Source: an uncultured Lachnospiraceae bacterium
GTDB lineage: Bacteria > Bacillota_A > Clostridia > Lachnospirales > Lachnospiraceae
Reading direction: 5' to 3'
Length of the DNA stretch: 10,474 nt
Assembly (NCBI GenBank): GCA_910588595.1
Contig: CAJUQU010000122.1
Location: forward strand, 1 to 10,474
Below the pieces are notes generated by a model. That model was not told the origin of the DNA. It saw only the letters and a list, made by a program, of their open reading frames with translations, and did no database searches. This document shows, in pieces, positions 7,941 through 10,474 of the stretch. A program made the position numbers and the translations under genes. The first letter of the stretch is position 1, and each line of letters starts with the position of its first letter.

Positions 7941-8627
7941 TTATACTTCTCGAAACTCACAATCTATCTTGTCACAATCCTTGCATTTGCCGATATGACA
8001 GCTCTGCGGATTTGTTGTCATCCCGATCAATGCGCTCACACTCTTCGTTGGATACATCAGCAGGCTGTCCGTGAGTGTAAGTCCTATGCGCCTGGAACAT
8101 TCCAATTCCTCAAAGATGACCTTCTGGTAAGGCAGCGGCAGATCTCCGTACCCCGGACTGAAACGCGGTCTCAGATACAATCTCCTGTCGTCTGTCGATA
8201 TCTCTTCACAGATCCGTTCCTGAAGGATATTGCAGTACGCCTCGATACTGGCTGCACCGCATGCCTGCGTGATCGTCGCCTTTGTCATGTTCAATATCTC
8301 ATATTTTTGCAGGAGCTTGTCCGCTTGAAGTCCCAGTGTCGCAGCGATCAGGATCACATAACCGCACTGGGAAAGGTTCGCCGCCAGATTCCGGCTCTCA
8401 AAAGCGATCGTTCTCTTCTCTCCCCTCAAAACCACTACACACTCCGAAGTGCTGCAAGTGTAGATTTTATAGACATTTTTGGGCTGTATCACATCGATCA
8501 GCTCCAGAAGTACTTCCTTGATCACAGTGTCCACACTGCTATCCGGAGTCTTTGCGCCATATCCCAGATATCTGTATATCTCCCTGATATTAACTCTCTT
8601 ATAAATATCTTCATTTCTTATTTTCAT
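7941..8627 (-). CDS. Stand-alone MetH activation-domain protein with C-terminal Cys motif
   Basis: This 228-residue protein matches the AdoMet-dependent reactivation domain that is fused to MetH in E. coli and encoded separately in many Clostridia and in Thermotoga (TM0269). In that role it would help re-methylate cob(II)alamin that forms by oxidation. Visible family features are TLGLQAD (98-103), QACGAASIEAYC (121-132), the AdoMet-site motif RPRFSPGYGD (153-162, matching RxxPGY) and MYPTKSVSALIGM (191-203). The C-terminus ends in C-x4-C-x2-C-x4-C (Cys210, 215, 218, 223), which E. coli MetH lacks and which suggests a bound metal or Fe-S cluster. The start ATG has GGAG eight bases upstream. 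It ends 18 bases before metH, so the two are almost certainly co-transcribed, activator first. Confidence 0.9.
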   Translation of the reverse strand: MKIRNEDIYKRVNIREIYRYLGYGAKTPDSSVDTVIKEVLLELIDVIQPKNVYKIYTCSTSECVVVLRGEKRTIAFESRNLAANLSQCGYVILIAATLGLQADKLLQKYEILNMTKATITQACGAASIEAYCNILQERICEEISTDDRRLYLRPRFSPGYGDLPLPYQKVIFEELECSRRIGLTLTDSLLMYPTKSVSALIGMTTNPQSCHIGKCKDCDKIDCEFREV

Positions 8628-8652
8628 GTACTATACTCCATTCAGACAGCTA

Positions 8653-8679
8653 TGGGCGCGCAGCATTGCTGCGCGCCCA
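8653..8679 (-). repeat. GC-rich perfect hairpin between the Cys-rich gene and the metH operon
   Basis: GGGCGCGCAGC and GCTGCGCGCCC (11 bp, 12 with the flanking T-A pair) face each other across a 3-base loop. It follows the stop of the cysteine-rich gene by 12 bases and ends about 13 bases before the GGAG of the MetH activator gene. Neither strand has a T-run after the stem, so it is not a textbook intrinsic terminator. It could be a weak or factor-assisted terminator, an mRNA stabiliser or a processing site. The remaining bases of 8628-8691 show no clear promoter or riboswitch. Confidence 0.7.
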
Positions 8680-8691
8680 GCCGATTTAAGA

Positions 8692-8955
8692 CTACTTATT
8701 GTCTTCCTTCTCCTCACATCCACAGGTGTTGTTGTCTCCAAATCCAGCAAACCCACGAGGCTGTATCATCTCGTTGCCACAACCACATCCGCTGCTTGGA
8801 GGCGCGCAGGGAGGAACGACTGGTGTCGGAAATACGGGATCGCAGCAGGACGAATCATTATCGCGGTCACAACCACATGAACACATGCAATTATTACGAT
8901 TGCCGCCATTTCCACAGAAACACCACAGTAAGATAATCCAAAACCAACAATTCAT
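8692..8955 (-). CDS. Small cysteine-rich hydrophobic-start protein, possible spore coat component
   Basis: An 87-residue protein with 14 cysteines, many paired as CxC (C12/C14, C23/C25/C27/C29, C57/C59, C78/C80) plus a CC at 37-38. The N-terminus is short, very hydrophobic and tryptophan-rich (WFWIILLWCFC), followed by Gly/Asn-rich and Pro-rich segments and an acidic tail. I do not recognise a named family with certainty. Lachnospiraceae carry many such short proteins, some annotated as 'high-cysteine chorion-like'. It is a real gene: GAGGAG lies eight bases before the ATG, and a sigma-K-like promoter precedes it. The cysteine content and the predicted late mother-cell promoter together suggest a disulfide-linked coat or crust protein, but metal binding is equally open. 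It stands between the DUF5662-like gene and the metH operon, with no obvious functional link. Confidence 0.75.
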   Translation of the reverse strand: MNCWFWIILLWCFCGNGGNRNNCMCSCGCDRDNDSSCCDPVFPTPVVPPCAPPSSGCGCGNEMIQPRGFAGFGDNNTCGCEEKEDNK

Positions 8956-8962
8956 AAAAACA

Positions 8963-9010
8963 ACTCCTCATGCATCAAGCACTTTTTCTAATACTTAATA
9001 TATGAGGAGT
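8963..9010 (-). repeat. Inverted repeat that includes the ribosome binding site of the Cys-rich gene
   Basis: On the minus strand ACTCCTCAT (9010-9002) and ATGAGGAGT (8971-8963) form a perfect 9-bp inverted repeat around 30 AT-rich bases. The downstream arm contains the GAGGAG ribosome binding site of the gene at 8955. In RNA that enters from the upstream DUF5662-like gene, the arms could pair and hide this site. A transcript starting at the sigma-K-like promoter would begin after the first arm and leave it free. The pairing is seen; its use in the cell is inference. Confidence 0.5.
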
Positions 9011-9022
9011 ATTCATTTCGGT
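8996..9022 (-). promoter_or_regulatory. Predicted sigma-K promoter for the Cys-rich gene
   Basis: On the minus strand AACC holds the -35 core AC (9022-9021). After 16 bases comes CATATATTA (9004-8996). This fits the sigma-K consensus of AC, 16 to 17 bases, CATANNNTA. The start would fall near 8989, about 20 bases before the GAGGAG site. The -35 core overlaps the stop codon of the upstream gene. The consensus is short and the region AT-rich, so a chance match is possible. Confidence 0.5.
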
Positions 9023-9594
9023 TACTTGTATCTCTTTTTTATTATTCCAATATTTTGCCTTCTTATTTTGGAAATAATTTTTCTACGAATATAGCACATC
9101 GTGTACGCTTCACCCTGCTCCGCCAGCATATACAGCAGTTTTTCAAGCTTTCTCCTGGTTACTGGATGAATAAAGTTCTCAGAATTACCGCTAAGGTAAT
9201 ATTTCAGCGGCATATCATCTGTATACTTTTCCCTGTTATAATTTTTGGATGCAGCTACCCTGTCGATAAACATCTCAACGATATATCGATCCGGCATCTT
9301 TGCCGGAATGATCCCGTCACCTGCATGGGCGCTGTAGTCCATCCAATATTCATAATGATGTTTATTCCGCCCTTTGTGATGCAGCCACGCTGATGAGTAT
9401 CCCATCTCCTTCCGCTCCGCATTATTGGGACTCTGCGTTCCCTGATAATACCTTGCTCCCACAATAAATTCGCTTGGCATATACTTGGAAAGATCATGCA
9501 GCAATCCCTGCCGATACAATCCTACAGAAAAGCATCCTTTCATCACCATAAATTTATGATGTGTAATTGTCTTAAAATGTTTCCAAATATGCAC
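9022..9594 (-). CDS. DUF5662-like protein with HD-hydrolase-like histidines
   Basis: Conserved clostridial protein of 190 residues that I recognise as DUF5662-like; its function is not known. The order of possible metal ligands is His12/His13, His33-Asp34 (LLHDLSKY), His72/His73 (LHHKG), His79/His80 and Asp111 (EMFIDRVAASK). That order resembles HD-domain phosphohydrolases, so a metal-dependent phosphohydrolase role is a reasonable inference. No signal peptide or membrane segment is seen, and the C-terminal 25 residues are strongly basic. The start is GTG at 9594, supported by AAGAGG that runs into the upstream stop codon and by the family-typical N-terminus WKHFKTITHHK. Only six bases separate it from the upstream debranching-type gene, so translation is probably coupled. 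No terminator is visible after its stop. Confidence 0.85.
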   Translation of the reverse strand: MHIWKHFKTITHHKFMVMKGCFSVGLYRQGLLHDLSKYMPSEFIVGARYYQGTQSPNNAERKEMGYSSAWLHHKGRNKHHYEYWMDYSAHAGDGIIPAKMPDRYIVEMFIDRVAASKNYNREKYTDDMPLKYYLSGNSENFIHPVTRRKLEKLLYMLAEQGEAYTMCYIRRKIISKIRRQNIGIIKKRYK

Positions 9595-9600
9595 TGCTGC

Positions 9601-10474
9601 TTACCTCTTTTGACTCCTCTTATTCTTAATATTTTTTACGCCTGCCGCACACTCGGTCTTTTCTGACACAGGTGTCACATTTTTTGTCTGTGCCTGCGCC
9701 GTCTTCTGTTTGATCTCTGTCTCCGTCATCTTTCTCCCCGCCAAAATAGAGACACTTCTCGGAGAGACATCGATATATTCCATATTTTTCTCTTCATCAG
9801 ATACTACACTGTTCAACGCCGTACTGATCATAGAGATCCATCTATGATCTGCGATGGACGGCAGCGCAAAACGATGTGAATTCCAATGCATGTTGTAGGC
9901 AATATAGATATAATCGCCATCACCCTTGTCATCCTGCCCGCAATACATGATACCAATATGTCTATTGTAATTCTCCAGCTGCGCTTTCCACGCCTCTTCT
10001 CCATGATATGATAGATCCGGATAGCCCTGATCATACCTGTCCAGCATCGTAAGATTCTCTTTCAAGTGCAGAATACTGTGCTCTTTCCTAAAAGCGATCA
10101 ATTCTCTTACATATTGATACAATTCTTGATTTCTGACAAGATTCCTCCAGTCAACCCACCCGGTCTCATTGTCCTGACAGTAACAGTTATTATTGCCATA
10201 CTGGCTGTTTCCAAACTCATCCCCCGCAAGCAGAAGGGGAGTTCCCTGTGCAGTGAACAGAAAACCAAGCGCATTTTTCATCTGCTTGTTTCGAAGCTGT
10301 TTTACCGACTTCCTGCGCGATGGTCCCTCCACGCCGCAGTTCCAGCTGAAATTGTAATTGGTTCCGTCCGTATTGTTCTCACCGTTTGCCTCATTGTGTT
10401 TCTGCTCATAAGACACCAGGTCATTTAAGGTATATCCGTAATAATTTGTTATATAATTGACAACACCGCATTTG
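9601..10474 (-). CDS. GH13 glycogen-debranching-type protein, C-terminal part, altered catalytic region IV
   Basis: C-terminal 290 residues of a GlgX/isoamylase-like GH13 protein; the N-terminal part lies beyond 10474. The frame is open to the window edge, and GTG at 10416 is an internal Val codon. Visible family features are TLNDLVSY, KHNEANGENN, the NFSWNCGVEGP segment, GTPLLLAGDEFGNSQ, GNNNCYCQDN and GWVDW, followed by a C-terminal beta domain (YIAYNMHW ... VSPRSVSILAG) and a basic tail of about 45 residues. Active members hydrolyse alpha-1,6 branches in glycogen in the cytosol. Region IV, normally F-V-T-x-H-D-G-F-T-L, reads Y-I-T-N-Y-Y-G-Y-T-L here (codons at 10443-10438), so the His and catalytic Asp are missing. 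The protein may be inactive or may belong to a subfamily with another role. It is followed after six bases by the DUF5662-like gene. Confidence 0.9.
   Translation of the reverse strand, partial: KCGVVNYITNYYGYTLNDLVSYEQKHNEANGENNTDGTNYNFSWNCGVEGPSRRKSVKQLRNKQMKNALGFLFTAQGTPLLLAGDEFGNSQYGNNNCYCQDNETGWVDWRNLVRNQELYQYVRELIAFRKEHSILHLKENLTMLDRYDQGYPDLSYHGEEAWKAQLENYNRHIGIMYCGQDDKGDGDYIYIAYNMHWNSHRFALPSIADHRWISMISTALNSVVSDEEKNMEYIDVSPRSVSILAGRKMTETEIKQKTAQAQTKNVTPVSEKTECAAGVKNIKNKRSQKR

Noticed and set aside
8628..8691. SAM or cobalamin riboswitch upstream of the metH operon
   Set aside because: Only 64 bases are available, mostly one simple hairpin; none of the conserved riboswitch cores is seen.
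7995..8936. 313-codon open frame on the plus strand
   Set aside because: Spans antisense of two genes and the intergenic hairpin; low-complexity His/Arg/Cys-rich product with no family match that I recognise.
10417..10474. GTG at 10416 as the start of a short separate gene
   Set aside because: The frame stays open to the window edge and upstream codons match the GlgX-type family (TLNDL before the Val), so this is an internal codon of a truncated gene.

Overview
The window reads as part of an endospore-forming, anaerobic Clostridia chromosome, most likely Lachnospiraceae-like. The grounds are a yqfC-yqfD sporulation pair, a cobalamin-dependent methionine synthase whose activation domain is a separate protein, a DUF5662-type protein, and a small cysteine-rich protein of a kind common in that family. 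This placement is inference from gene content, because no marker gene or rRNA is present. All nine genes lie on the minus strand, so transcription runs from high to low coordinates. The first 54 bases are not biological. They match the Illumina P5/read-1 adapter, and yqfD breaks off there.

Layout in transcription order. (1) 10474-9601: C-terminal part of a GH13 glycogen-debranching-type protein, cut by the window edge, whose conserved His-Asp of catalytic region IV is replaced by Tyr-Tyr. (2) 9594-9022: a DUF5662-like protein with an HD-hydrolase-like His/Asp pattern, read directly after (1). (3) 8955-8692: an 87-residue protein with 14 cysteines, preceded by a sigma-K-like promoter and an inverted repeat that could mask its ribosome binding site in read-through RNA. 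A very GC-rich hairpin follows it. (4) 8627-7941: stand-alone MetH activation-domain protein with a C-terminal four-cysteine motif. (5) 7922-5514: a short MetH ending at the B12 domain. (6) 5494-3995: an RtcB-family RNA ligase. (7) 3987-2557: a lipoprotein. (8) 2500-1193: pyrimidine-nucleoside phosphorylase, closed by a rho-independent terminator. (9) 1140-841 and 817-55: yqfC and truncated yqfD, behind a well-matched sigma-E-like promoter.

Genes (4) to (8) are separated by 18, 19, 7 and 56 bases with no terminator seen between them, so they may form one transcription unit ending at the hairpin at 1150-1183. Genes (4) and (5) clearly work together: MetH makes methionine from homocysteine and methyltetrahydrofolate, and the activator would rescue oxidised cobalamin. 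The roles of RtcB, the lipoprotein and Pdp beside them are not obviously linked.

The most interesting shared pattern concerns the two predicted mother-cell promoters (sigma-E before yqfC, sigma-K before the cysteine-rich gene). Each sits on or beside an inverted repeat, placed so that the sporulation transcript should start after most or all of the upstream arm. Read-through RNA from the upstream gene would form the hairpin (a terminator in one case, a masked ribosome binding site in the other), while the sporulation RNA would not. This is a hypothesis from sequence alone. I did not find a wholly new multi-gene system.
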